The notes under the pieces are model-generated. The model saw nothing but the letters and a program-made list of their open reading frames with translations. It was not told where the DNA came from and searched no databases. Source: Thinopyrum elongatum (lineage: Eukaryota; Streptophyta; Magnoliopsida; Poales; Poaceae). Taken from it: a DNA stretch of 64,000 bases. Location of the stretch: assembly GCA_011799875.1 (NCBI GenBank), contig CM022298.1:287714395-287778394 (forward strand), written 5' to 3'. This document shows, piece by piece, positions 22,499 to 33,029 of this stretch; positions within the stretch are counted from its first letter, which is position 1; every line of letters starts with the position of its first letter. A program made the translations under genes and the position numbers.

Positions 22499-23929
22499 TC
22501 ATAAGAACAATATTAGAACAATATATTCATTTCCCAAATCGAGATCATCCAGGCTCGTCTTATCCACCTCTACTTTCAGTTCAGTAAGAACCTGTTTTGC
22601 ACTGGCCAACTGGGAAAGTGCCTCCTCCTTCGCCAACACCATCTTAGCAAAGTCTGATTTAAAAAATCTGAGCTCATTCTCCACCTTCCTCTTTTTATCC
22701 CGCATCTTCAAATATTCTTCAGCGTTGACAACACTTTCTCTAAGCCTACCTCTGTTCTCTTCCTCATACATGCTCCAGAGCTTTGCTAGGCACATCTTCA
22801 AAGACTATGGCCACTCTTGATCAACCCACTCCAAGTAAGAACACTTCCGTTCATCCTATAATATTTAAAACTAGATCAGTAACAATTGTAGGGGAAATGG
22901 GTTTATAGCAACATAGAAAATCACCAATACTTATTTTGAAAAACTAAAGAAACAGGTTAATTATGACATATCTTCTCAAAAAGATCAATGTGCAAATGAA
23001 TTAATTGCTACTGAGACAACAACCAAATTCTGAAACATCAGAAGCTATAATTAACTGCAACAACGCTACAAGTTCTTACTCATGTACTATAAATAACAAA
23101 TTGAACATTTTATGAGGAAGCTAAATATAACTGCAACAGCATAGCGACAGTGTTTGGATGACAGCAAATTGATACTAACAGGTGTGTACATGCACAAATT
23201 TAGTAACATAGAACTAATAGCACTAAGGCCGTCCACTATGTATGCCAAAACCGGTGTAAAGACAACTGTTGCTACATTTCGCACCGGTGCCCTGCACTGG
23301 CGAGCCGATGCAGTGGAAAAAAATCATGGACCCGGACTCCGGAGCACCTAGTTGCTCCGATGCCCAGTTCCTTCGTGCCATAAAGATTTAGTATTTTACT
23401 GCTTGGCTGCTCGGATGTGTGGACCAAAGTTGGCTGCACAAACTGCTGAAGCGGTGCCAAATAATTTTCTAATGGCACCGCTGATGAGATGGCAACATTT
23501 TTAGATACTAGGTACAAACTGTGACACTGTCTTAGGATGAGTTTTGTTGAAGGTGTGGTATGAATGGGTTGGGACCGTGACAGTGTCTGAATCACATCTA
23601 ACAAATGATTTGTAAAAACGAGAGAGGGGCTAACCTTCTCTGCACATGCCAGAAACTTCCTCCCACTGTCCACAGATTAAAACGCAACTAGCTTCACGCA
23701 TGGAGATTGATGGTGACAACGAGCAGACAGATCTTCAGCCACCCCGCTTCATTCGTTGCAACTGATGGTCCTTGGGAGCTACAAGAGGAAGAAACGACTC
23801 AAATCGACCGCCGGGTTAAAATCCTTCATTATAAGTCATAGCCCGAGAGATAGAAGAGAGGCATACCCGGGTGGTGAAGGAGTCGTCGGAGGAGGAGGAA
23901 CCGCTGGAGAGGTCATTGAAGAAGACCAT
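22499..23929 (-). pseudogene. GRF-type zinc-finger protein with C-terminal coiled coil, in CACTA-1
   Basis: Three exons (23929-23867, 23778-23635, 22855-22499) have GT..AG introns, all in phase 0, for about 187 codons. Exon 1 is MVFFNDL plus a Ser/Asp run. Exon 2 has ARCHHQSPC, VKLVAF and DSGRKFLACAEK. Exon 3 opens with KCSYLEWVDQEW. These form a GRF zinc finger (Cys/His pair, Gly-Arg-Lys-Phe, Cys, Cys, Trp). A Lys/Glu coiled coil follows (YEEENRGRLRESVVNAEEYL onward). Premature stops at 23751, 23679 and 22807 break it. GRF fingers bind single-stranded nucleic acid in known proteins. Here it may be an accessory transposition factor or a captured host gene. Confidence 0.7.
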
Positions 23930-24425
23930 GGCGACCCCGGCGGTAGGATGCGAGACGGCGAGAGCGAGGAAGCAAGCGAGGAAGCGGCTATAGCTTAGGA
24001 AGGAAGGAGGAAACAGGGGAAATGTGACTTCTGGTCGGGAACAAAAGGGGCTGGGGAAGGGAGGCGGGGGTAGATATTTCGGCGGTAGGCCAAAAATTTC
24101 AAAATGTGGAGGGAAACTTTGCGCGCGGTGCCGCCGGACACCATTGACTTTGAACGATTGTGTGCATCGCAAATGATTCTTCTGCTTTACGCGCATGGGA
24201 TGAGTTTGATGATTCAAATTTTCGTGGAAATTTCCTTGGGTACTATCCTCATCCACGTCATTGCTTAATTTAACATCGCTTTTATTTGGGCACACAAAAG
24301 AGCGTACAGCACACAGACCACACTTACTGAATCTAGCAATTTTAGTAATTAAACAGAGCCAGTTGACCTAAACATTGCTCTAACAAAAGACCAGCATTAA
24401 AAACAAAGCCTAAGTACACATAATT
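23930..24425. other. Spacer between two CACTA-1 genes
   Basis: It holds the presumed promoter of the GRF gene (- strand). The GC-rich part near 24040-24140 has GCGCGCGGTGCC but no clear TATA box. I see no supported gene. Confidence 0.4.
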
Positions 24426-25109
24426 TTAACAAATCCGCTGCCGCACTGGCCTATGCATCGCCGGTGTGAGATGAGACGTCGATGACTTGTCCTGGCAACA
24501 TGCCGCCATTGGTGGACTACACGTCCCCCTGCTGAAGTCGACCTCGTCCTCGTCCTCGGCGCCGCCCTCAAGGTTGTAGTACTCGTAGTAGTGGCTGCGC
24601 CAGAGCTCATGTTGGTACTCCACCGCTGATTCCTCGACGGACAGACTCTTCTCTACCTCGACCTCGGCCACGCGCAACTCCTCCTCCCGGCGCTCCTCGA
24701 TCTCCGCCGCCTCCTGCATCTCTAGCTCCCGCTCGGCGATCTCATGAGGAAGCAGGTGCTCCATGGCCACCGCCGCCTTTTTGGACGTGGGTTGCATGCT
24801 GGATTCCGAGGTGGCCTGGAATATCTTGGCGTGGATGGCCTCGACCTGGGCCAGGGCAACATCGGTGGCACGGACGGCAGCTCGAGCGCTCTCGGCGTTT
24901 GCAGCCGCCGTCGCAGCAGCTGCAGCTGTCTCGGCTGCTGCTGCTGCCCTATCGGCTGTCGCAGACGCCCTCTCGGTGGATGCGGCCGCGCTCAATGTGG
25001 ATGCGGCGGCTCTCTCAGCGTAGGCGGCCGCGCTCTCGGCGCAGTCGGTGGCGCTCGGGGAGAACGCGGCCACCGTACAGGCCTTCATGAAGCGTTTCCA
25101 CGGCGTCAT
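24426..25109 (-). CDS. Ala-rich coiled-coil protein of CACTA-1
   Basis: The open frame is 227 codons with no internal stop. Residues about 20-95 are extremely Ala-rich with spaced Glu/Arg (AESAAAYAERAAAS pattern), a helical or coiled-coil repeat. Residues 125-165 are Glu/Arg-rich (REEELRVAEVEVEKSL). The tail has a Tyr cluster (YYEYYNLEGG) and an acidic patch. A weak TATA-like CTATTTAAG lies at about 25209-25217, 100 bp upstream. No known catalytic motif is seen. The opposite strand is also open for 173 codons, but its product is Cys/Gly/Arg-rich and looks like a shadow. Role unknown; an accessory CACTA protein is possible. Confidence 0.5.
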   Translation of the reverse strand: MTPWKRFMKACTVAAFSPSATDCAESAAAYAERAAASTLSAAASTERASATADRAAAAAETAAAAATAAANAESARAAVRATDVALAQVEAIHAKIFQATSESSMQPTSKKAAVAMEHLLPHEIAERELEMQEAAEIEERREEELRVAEVEVEKSLSVEESAVEYQHELWRSHYYEYYNLEGGAEDEDEVDFSRGTCSPPMAACCQDKSSTSHLTPAMHRPVRQRIC

Positions 25110-25355
25110 CTTTGCAAGAAGGGGTTGCGGGAATGGGGATCGGGATTCATGGATTCGGGGGTTGCCGACACTGGAGTAGATGAGCCAGCGAAGCTTAAGG
25201 AGGAAGACTTAAATAGACCCAGGAATTTTCATCGCAAATGGTTCCTACAAAAAAATTGTGTGTGATGTTGTTGATATTTTTTATTAGCTGTGAAAGACGA
25301 ATTTGGAGTAAAGTGGCAATGGATGGTCTTTTAAATGTACGAGAAAATCTGTAGT

Positions 25356-27560
25356 ACTAATACAACTGTCATGTCAATTTTTGGAAAATTTCAGGGGTCA
25401 TTTGACCTTTTAAGACATTTAAGTGATTTTCTAGCCATTTAATGACCGTAATTCAAATTTGAACTACATGTACATGCAACAGCTAACCATAACGGTTTGA
25501 AAAGTCATATTTTGTGTACTTGTGTGCGAGTTAATTCCATGTGCAGTAAATTCGAAGGAATTTTTAAACATATTGGTCTCACGGCTATGACACAATTAAG
25601 CATGGAGTGCCATGGCATTTAAATTCCAAAAAATAAAAAAAAGATCAGAAACACATGAAACCTTGCTTGATGTAATGTCATGCCACCAAGATGTTGCGGT
25701 AAATTTTTTGGCATGTTTAACGAAAGTTTGGACACACACCCCTCACAAACCGAAGCAACTCACTAGAAGGCTCGTGGTTATGAGAGGCAACAATGCATGT
25801 TTGATGACGAACGGGCGATAGCTTCCTCTTACGGGCTTCAAAAATTTTCTACAGTTAACGTGCACTAATACAACTGTAGTGTCAAAATTTGGAAAATTTT
25901 AGGGGTCATTTGACCTTTTTAAGACATTTAAGTGATTTTCTAGCCATTTAATGACCGTAATACAAATTTGGACTACGTCTACATGCAACGGCTAACCATA
26001 ACGGTTTGAAAAATCATATTTGTGTACTTGTGTGCGCGTAAATTCCATGTGCAGTAAATTGGAAGGAAATTTCAAACATATTGGTCTCATGCCCTAGACA
26101 CATGCATGGAGTGCCATGGCATTTAAATTTCAAAAAATTAAAAAAAGATCAGAAACACATGAAACCTTGCTTGATGTAATGTCGTGCCACCAAGATGATG
26201 TGGTAAAAAAATTGGCAGATATGACGAAAGTTTGGACACACACCCCTCACAAACCGGAGCAACTCACTAGAAGGCTCGTGATTCCGAAAGGGAACAATGC
26301 ATGTTTGATGATGAACGGGAGATAGCTTCCTCTTACGGCCTTCAAATTTTTTTCTACATTTAACGTGCACTAATAGAACTGTCATGTGAAAATTTGGAAA
26401 ATTTCAGGGGTCATTTGACCTTTTAAAGACATTTAAGTAATTTTCTAGCCATTTAATGACCGTAATTCAAATTTGAACTACATCTACATGCAACAGCTAA
26501 CCATAACGGTTTGAAAAATCATATTTGTGTACTTGTGAATGAGTTAATTCCATGTGCAGTAAATTAGAAGGAATTTTCAAACATATTGGTCTCACGGCAT
26601 AGACACATGCATGGAGTGCCATGGCATTTTAATTACAAAAAATTAGAAAATGATCAGAAAAACATGAAACCTTGTGTGATGTAATGTCATGCCACCAAGA
26701 TGATGTGGTAAAAAAATTGGCCTGTTTGACGAAAGTTTGGACACACACCCCTCACAAACCGGAGCAACTCACTAGAAGGCTCGTGGTTCCGAGAGGGAAC
26801 AATGCATGTTTGATGACGAACGGGAGATAGCTTCCTCTTACGGCCTTCAAATTTTTTCTACATTTAATGTGCACTAATAAAACTGTCATGTGAAAATTTG
26901 GAAAATTCTAGGAGTCATTTGACCTTTTAAAGACATTTAATTGATTTTCTAGCCATTAAATGACCGTAATTCAAATTTGAACTACATCTACATGCAACAG
27001 CTAACCATAACGGTTTGAAAAATCATATTTGTGTTCTTGTGCGCGAGTTAATTACATGTACAGTAAACTAGAAGGAATTTTCAAACATATTGGTGTCACA
27101 GCATGGACACATGCATGGAGTGCCATGGCATTTTAATTCCGAAAAATTAAAAAATGATAAGAAAAACAGGAAACCTTGCTTGATGTAATGTCATGCCACC
27201 AAGATGATGTGGTAAAAAAATTGGCCTGTTTGACGAAAGTTTGGACACACACCCCTCACAAACCATAGCAACTCACTAGAAGGCTTGTGTTTCCGAGTGG
27301 GAACAATGTATGTTTGATGACGAACATGTGATAGCTTCCTCTTATGGCCTTCAATTTTTTTTCTACATTTAACGTGCACTAATACAACTGTCATGTGAAA
27401 TTTTGGAAAATTCTAGGGGTCATTTGACCTTTTAAAGACATTTAAGTGATTTTCTAGCCATTTAATGACCGTAATTCAAATTTGGACTACATCCACATGC
27501 AACGGCTAACCATAACGGTTTGAAAAATCATATTTTTGTGTACTTGTGTGCGAGTAAAAA
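25356..27560 (+). repeat. ~505-bp tandem array in CACTA-1, 4.4 copies
   Basis: Units start ACTAATACAACTGTC at 25356, 25864, 26369, 26873 and 27378 (periods 508, 505, 504, 505). The last copy is partial. Copies are highly similar, with small indels. Each contains ATTTAATGACCGTAATTC and CACCCCTCACAAACC. Short ORFs inside units (for example 25612-25821 and 26116-26325) repeat with the unit and are not genes. Confidence 0.9.
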
Positions 27561-27649
27561 AATCATCAGACAATGTAAATATCTGGTGTTCAAAAAAGAA
27601 AATGTAAAGATCTGGCAAGACAACCGGCCCCCACATGATTGGCACTCTA

Positions 27650-27658
27650 TTTCGCGCC
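27650..27658 (+). promoter_or_regulatory. E2F-like site TTTCGCGCC
   Basis: It matches the E2F consensus TTTSSCGC and lies about 270 bp upstream of the + strand ORF at 27929, at the end of the tandem array. Confidence 0.35.
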
Positions 27659-27928
27659 TCGAGGTTTAGAAGGTGAGTGGCGCGGGTTATTAATCAGACA
27701 CGGTTCTGTATTGGAAACCATCAACTATTAAGTTCACACGGATTTTTCTGCGGGAATCATGTGTTATTCAAACTACAGTACTCGTAAATTCCAGCGACCA
27801 GCGTGTGTACTGTTCCCGTCGATCTAGATTCCGGCCGCCAATAAATACTACCGTGCTCATGTCGTCCCGCCTGTATTCTCATCTACATCCTCCCCTCGCT
27901 CGCCCTCTCTCTCTCTCAAATCTCTGCC

Positions 27929-28540
27929 ATGGCGCCGCCGATCTGCCCACACGCCGACGAGGAGTCGCCGCCCCCCGAGGACGCTCAGTCGAAGAGCAGC
28001 GACGAGGAGGACCCCTACGCGCCGTCGGACGAGGTTGCGTTGGACCCCCCAACTTTGGATTGGTTTTGGGGCCAGTATAACCTTTGTCTGTGGAAGTCGC
28101 TGCCACTGGCTGAGAAAGCCAGACAAGTGGTGTTCAAGAAGGAGATGGCGGAGGAGGAAGCCAGGTACCAGGCGGCCTGTGAAGCCTGTGATGCCGCCTG
28201 AAAAAAGGAGGCGATGGAGCTTTGGGGGCGGGCGCGTCATCATGCGGAGGAGGTGTATGAAGACGGGTACTTCACGAGAAAGGTCAAAGGTGCTAGGCGC
28301 CTCATCGCTGCGTGGCGGTGGGCCGATAAGCTCCAGCATGCCACCGGCGAGGAGCTTCGGTGGGTGCCCAACGAAATGGCAAGATCATTCGCGCTTGTCC
28401 GCCAGCAAGAGGCAGATCGGTACGTCAAGCACTGCGAGGCGGAGGAGGCGGAGTACTGCCTCCGCGCTGGGAAGACGCCGCGCACCAGGGAGCTGCTGGC
28501 GAGGGGCTGCCAGAATACTGCCCCCAGGAGGGATTATTAG
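27929..28540 (+). pseudogene. Unrecognised 203-codon ORF of CACTA-1 with one stop
   Basis: The start MAPPICPHADEE has a good context (GCCATGG). One frame runs to TAG at 28538-28540 with a single TGA at 28199-28201. The N-terminus is acidic (KSSDEEDPYAPSDE). The middle has WFWGQYNLCLWKSLPLAEKA. Most of the rest is helical and rich in Glu, Arg and Ala (QEADRYVKHCEAEEAEY). A TATA-like AATAAATACTA is at about 27840, 90 bp upstream. I do not know the family. The charged helical character suits an accessory protein. Overlapping frames on both strands are less protein-like. Confidence 0.5.
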
Positions 28541-28903
28541 TTTTAGTATTGTTCATTTTCAATTTTATGCATTGTACCTAGTAGGTAAGTATCATCATGT
28601 ATATATGATGATATTATATATATTCTGTGATGAACTAATGAACAATTAATATATATATATATATATTATGAATTCCATTTTTATCTGTTTTTGTATACTA
28701 ATTTGTATCTAGCTGTTATCATCCACATATACAGAATGGAAAGCATATATACACACATTGAAACAGAACATATAAGAACGGAAAACAAAGTACACACATT
28801 GAAACAGAGCAATATTATGATTGCTGTGAATACATAGCGATCCACATCGAAACGACTCAACAAAATAAAATGCGTCCATGAGACCATGACTAGCAGCCCT
28901 TGC

Positions 28904-29665
28904 CTATGGTAGCTCTTGGCTCTGCCTGAACTCGTGCAGGCATTCGTCCAAGCGGTCGACACGCTTGTGGTACATCTGGAGCATGATCTCGAGCTCCAAG
29001 TTGGCTATTTCATCGGAGATCACCAGCTCGAGGATGCGACGGCCATGTTCCTCTACTGGGCCCAGGTGGACACCTGGGCTAAGGAGGCGGTCGAGCCTAG
29101 CGACCAGCATGTTGGCATCGAGCGGGCCGCTCACATGGCGAATGGCACGACCCATGCGAACGGCGCGGCGGGCATCCGATGCAAGTACGGCGAGGCCGGC
29201 CTCTGGTGCAAGTATGGCGCAGAGGGCCTCTGCCTACTCCTGGCGAGGAATGGGGGTACTGTCGGGATGTGTACCCAGCTGCGACGCCCTGTCGACAGCA
29301 GGCAAGCGCCAATGGATCCGCTCTTGCTGTGCGACGTGCCACGCCTCTCGCTCTGCAGCGCTCCAACGGTCTCACCGTGCGGCGAGCCGCAACCTATCAG
29401 CGCGGACGCGCCTAGCTTGCTCTGCGGCACGCCATCGATCATGTTGTGCGGCGAGCTACAGCCTCTCGGTGCTGACATGCCTATCTTGATCCGCGACGCT
29501 GAAGCGCCATGCACCAAGGGTCTGCTCAACCCTGGCGATGACGCGCATCACGGCGTCGTCCATCGCATTGCCGGGGAGCGCCTCGGCCTCGACCGGCCAT
29601 GGCACCTTCTTGTTTTCCTCGTCGATGAGGTTGATGGCAGAGGCGGCGCTTTGGTGGGTTGGCAT
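28904..29665 (-). pseudogene. Unrecognised coiled-coil gene of CACTA-1, three stops
   Basis: One frame runs from MPTHQSAASAINL at 29665 to a stop at 28904 (about 253 codons), with internal TAG, TGA and TAG near 29458, 29374 and 29240. The middle has repeated LAA..DRW.AAE segments. The C-terminus (RILELVISDEIANLELEIM) looks like a coiled coil. A triplet of E2F-consensus sites lies 87-139 bp upstream of the start. The opposite strand is open for 251 codons, but its translation is rich in Cys/Gly/Leu and lacks these helical patterns, so I favour the - strand. Confidence 0.5.
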
Positions 29666-29751
29666 GCTTAGAAAAGGTGGATTTGCTACAGGCTACGCTT
29701 GTTGCCTCCATGCGTCGCGCGCCGCCTAGGTTTATGCGCAATATCGCTGGG

Positions 29752-29804
29752 TGGCGGGAAACCGGTGAGGAAATGGCGGGAAACCGGTGAGGAAATGGCG
29801 GGAA
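29752..29804 (-). promoter_or_regulatory. Three E2F-consensus sites at 22-bp spacing
   Basis: GGCGGGAAA occurs at 29752, 29774 and 29796, which is TTTCCCGCC on the - strand. It matches the E2F consensus TTTSSCGC exactly. The triplet is in the presumed promoter of the - strand gene starting at 29665. A homologous triplet is in CACTA-2 at 48144-48198. Confidence 0.5.
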
Positions 29805-30029
29805 ACGGTGGCGTGTTCATAAAACGCCATCAATTAATGGAAACTTAGCATAGAAGTAAGATCGAGCTAGCACAAGAAGTAGATGATGATCAGATGATCG
29901 TTTATCCTAGTTAATTATGCATGTAATAGTTTACTTTGGTGTGTGGAAATGTCATGTGTGTACTAGCCACCTATGTAATTGGATGTTTGCCGTGTATTAC
30001 ACACATCTTGTTTATGTGAAACGTTTCTG

Positions 30030-30502
30030 TTCTCTTGGCTCAACACAAACAGTTTATCGCAATGAACCGTATGGCGTATATCGCACACACCTTGATCTGG
30101 CTGACCGTTTCTTTTGTGTTGCCTAATCACAAACAGTTCATACGAGTGAACTGTATGCCTTATATCACACACACCTTCATCTGGCTGCCCGTTTATGTTC
30201 TTCCGCCTCATCACAAATAGTTCATCCGAGTGAACTGTATGTCGTATATCGCACACGCCTTCATCTGGCTGCCCGTTTCTTTTGTTCTGCCTCATCGCAA
30301 ACAGTTTATTGAACTGAACCGTATGCCCCGCATCGCACACGCAACTAAAATCTGAACCGTGTTTGATGTATCCTTCATCACAAACGTTTTGCATCTTTTT
30401 TGACCATTTTTTTACATCACCATTTGCGATTAATGCATCACACATAGTTTCTTCAAAGGGTCTCTGATCGTAGTGTCGCGTTAGCAGCATCCTGCAGTAC
30501 TG
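30030..30502 (+). repeat. Right subterminal repeats and terminus of CACTA-1
   Basis: Four to five units of ~63 bp are built on AACAGTTCAT..GTGAACTGTATGCC..TATCGCACACACCTTCATCTGGCTGCCCGTTT. The end follows as GCAGCATCCTGCAGTACTG. The unit differs from the left-end unit, so the two subterminal arrays are not mirror images. Confidence 0.8.
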
Positions 30503-30505
30503 TAC

Positions 30506-32081
30506 GTCGGTATTTCCCCAAAGAGGAAGGGATGATGCAGCACAACTACGGTAGGTATTTCCCTCAGTTATGAAACCAAGGTATCAATCCAGTAGGAGAA
30601 CCAAGAAACACTATGTAAATGGTACCTGCACACAAATAACAAATACTTGCAACCCGATGATTAGGAGGGGTTGTCAATCCCTCTAGGGGTAACGGTGCCA
30701 GAAATTCGCGAGTTGAAGGGATAAAAATTATGTAGATTGGATAAATAGATCTTGATAAAACACGAAATAAAATAAATAATAAAAAAGTGCAGCAAGGTAT
30801 TTTTGGGTTTTTGGAATAATAGATCTGAAAACAAAAGCAAATAAAAATATATCTCAAAGCAAATATGATAAAGAATAGACCCGGAGGTCATATATTTCAC
30901 TAGTGGCTTCTCTCGTGAAAATAGCATACGGTGGGTAAACAAATTACTGTTGGGCAATTGATAGAACATCAAATAATTATGACGATATCCAGGAAATGAT
31001 CATTATATAGGCATCACGTCCAAGATGAGTAGACCGACTCCTGCCTGCATCTACTCCTATTACTCCACACATCAACCGCTATCCAGCATGCATCTAGTGT
31101 ATTAAGTTCATGGAGAAACGGAGTAATGCAATAAGAATGATGACATGATGTAGATGAGATCTATTCATGTAGGAATAGCCCCCATCTTGTTATCCTTAAT
31201 AGCAACGATACATGCATGTCTTGCTGCCCCTTCTGTCACTGGGAAAGAACACCGCATGATCGAACCCATCATAAAGCACCTCTTCCCATGGCAAGAAAAT
31301 TTGATCTAGTTGGCCTAACTAAACCAAAGATTCGAAGAAGAAATACGAGGCTATAAGTAATCATGCATAAAAAAGATCAAAGAACTCAAATACTTTCATG
31401 GATATAGATCTGATCATAAACTCAAAGTTCATCGGTTCCCAACAAACACACCGCAAAAAGAGTTACATCAAATAGATCTCCAAGAGACCATTGTATTGAG
31501 AATCAAAAAGAGAGAAGAAGCCATCTAGCTACTACCTACGGACCCGTAGGTCTACAATGAACTACTCACGCATCCTCGGAGAGGCACCAATGAGGATGAT
31601 GAACCCCTCCGTGATGGTGTCTAGATTGGATCTCGTGGTTCTGGAACTTGCGGTGGACGGACTTGTGTTTCGTCGCCTCCTCTAGGGTTTTTGGAATATT
31701 TGGGTATTTATAAGGCGAAGAGGCGGTGCAGGAGGCCGCTGAGGTGGGCACAACCCACCAGGGCGCACCTGGGCCCCTAGGCGCGCCCAGGTGGGTTGTG
31801 CCCCCCTTGGGGCACCCCTCTGGTACTTCTTTGGCCCATGTTGTTCCTTCTGGTCCATAAAAATTCTCCAAAAAATTTCTCTGCGTTTGGACTCCGTTTG
31901 GTACTGATATTCTGTGAAGTAAAAAACAAGCAAAAAACAGCAACTGGCACTGGGCACTATGTCAACAGGTTAGTCCCAAAAAATGATATAAAGTTGCTAT
32001 AAAATGATTGTAAAACATCCAAGAATGATAATATAACAGCATGGAACAAGCAAAAATTATAGATGCGTTGGAGACGTGTCA
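30506..32081 (-). repeat. 3' LTR of the nested Athila-like element, main part
   Basis: It matches 35615-37142 closely. On the - strand it starts TGACACGTCTCCAACGC. A TATA box (TTATAAATACC on the - strand) is near 31700-31712. The polypurine tract AAGCTTGGGGATGC directly precedes it. Confidence 0.85.
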
Positions 32082-32372
32082 GCATCCCCAAGCTTAATTC
32101 CTACTCGTCCTCGAGTAAGTAAATGATAAAAACAGAATTTTTGATGTGGAATGCTGCCTAACATGTTCATCACATATTCTTTTCCTTTTGTAGCATGGAC
32201 ATTTGGACTTTTATATGGTTCAAAGCAATAGTCTAGTTTTGACATGAAGATTTCAATACTCAAGCATATCAACAAGCAACCATGTCTATCAAGATATCAA
32301 CACTAAAGAAAGTTATCCCTAGCCCATCATGCTCAATCATTGATCCATTCATGAAACACACTCGCATATTAG

Positions 32373-33029
32373 CTACATCCAATGCTCAAGTACGATCATA
32401 GTGCCCCTTAGTTGGTGCTTTATAAGAGAAGATGGAGACTCAAATAAAAATTGCATAAAGTAGATAGATAGGCCCTTCGCAGAGGGAAGTAGGGATTTGT
32501 AGAAGTGCCAGAGCTCAAAGCTTAAATTGAGAGATAATTTTTTTTTGAGAGGCATACTTTTCCCGTCAACAAAAACGACCGAGTAATTCCCAACACTTTC
32601 CATGCTAGATATATCATAGGCGGTTCCCAAACAGAAAATAAAGTTTATTCCTTTTTCCACCATTCTTTCACATTCCACGGCTAGCCGTATCCACGGGTAC
32701 CGTCCATACCAACACTTTTCAAGGAATTTATTATTTGACAACATAAAGTAAATTTCTTTTTCATTTTGGGACTGGGCATCCCTATTACCGTCGCACTCTC
32801 GTACAATGACAAGTGAAGAAACACTCTTCTTGAGAATAAGACATCTAGCATGGAAAATATTGGCCACCCCCTGCCGCTTCATGAGCGGTATGAGCACACA
32901 AAAAGGAAATTCATTTTGAAAATTAGAGATGGCACATACAAATTTGCTTAGAACGGCACAAGAATACCGCATATAGGTAGGTATGGTGGACTCATATGGC
33001 AAAACTGGGTTTAAAGATTTTGGATGCAC
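32373..33029 (-). CDS. Open frame of 218 codons in the 3' region of the nested element
   Basis: The frame is uninterrupted and starts MHPKSLNPVLPYES. It is hydrophobic and Cys-containing in places (CAVLSKFVCAISNFQ), with no recognised domain. A related, shorter sequence (HPKPLNPVSCHES) occurs in the host element near 19930-20135. Both sit at the same place in their elements, so this may be part of the long 3' untranslated region rather than a real gene. Confidence 0.25.
   Translation of the reverse strand: MHPKSLNPVLPYESTIPTYMRYSCAVLSKFVCAISNFQNEFPFCVLIPLMKRQGVANIFHARCLILKKSVSSLVIVRECDGNRDAQSQNEKEIYFMLSNNKFLEKCWYGRYPWIRLAVECERMVEKGINFIFCLGTAYDISSMESVGNYSVVFVDGKSMPLKKKLSLNLSFELWHFYKSLLPSAKGLSIYFMQFLFESPSSLIKHQLRGTMIVLEHWM

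Larger units (their letters stand above)
21736..30502 (+). mobile_element. CACTA-1 transposon with target duplication TAC
   Basis: This 8.77-kb insertion lies in an LTR. The left end is GACTGGTACAACGAGCTGC. The right end in reverse complement is CAGTACTGCAGGATGCTGC. Both are one or two changes from the CACT ends seen in CACTA-2. Target duplication TAC is 3 bp, as expected for CACTA. Subterminal repeats are present at both ends. Contents are a GRF zinc-finger pseudogene, an Ala-rich coiled-coil ORF, a 505-bp tandem array, a broken 203-codon ORF and a further pseudogene. I find no TNP2-like transposase, so it is non-autonomous. Confidence 0.8.

Noticed and set aside
24744..25265. 173-codon + strand ORF opposite the Ala-rich gene
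   Set aside because: It is the Cys/Gly/Arg shadow of an Ala-rich - strand frame.
25612..26325. Paired 69-codon ORFs in the CACTA-1 array
   Set aside because: They are copies of the tandem unit and are lost in the other units, so coding is not supported.
28035..28649. 204-codon + strand ORF overlapping the 27929-28540 frame
   Set aside because: Its Arg/Trp/Cys-rich translation is typical of a shifted frame in GC-rich coding DNA. The 27929 frame has a better start and composition.
28916..29671. 251-codon + strand ORF in CACTA-1
   Set aside because: It is uninterrupted, but the product is Cys/Gly/Leu-rich and irregular. The - strand gives a helical protein with consistent Ala/Glu/Arg patterns and an E2F-site promoter, though with three stops.
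32373..33029. Host gene captured by the nested Athila-like element
   Set aside because: The frame shares a short stretch with the same position of the host Athila element, so it is more likely element sequence than a captured gene.
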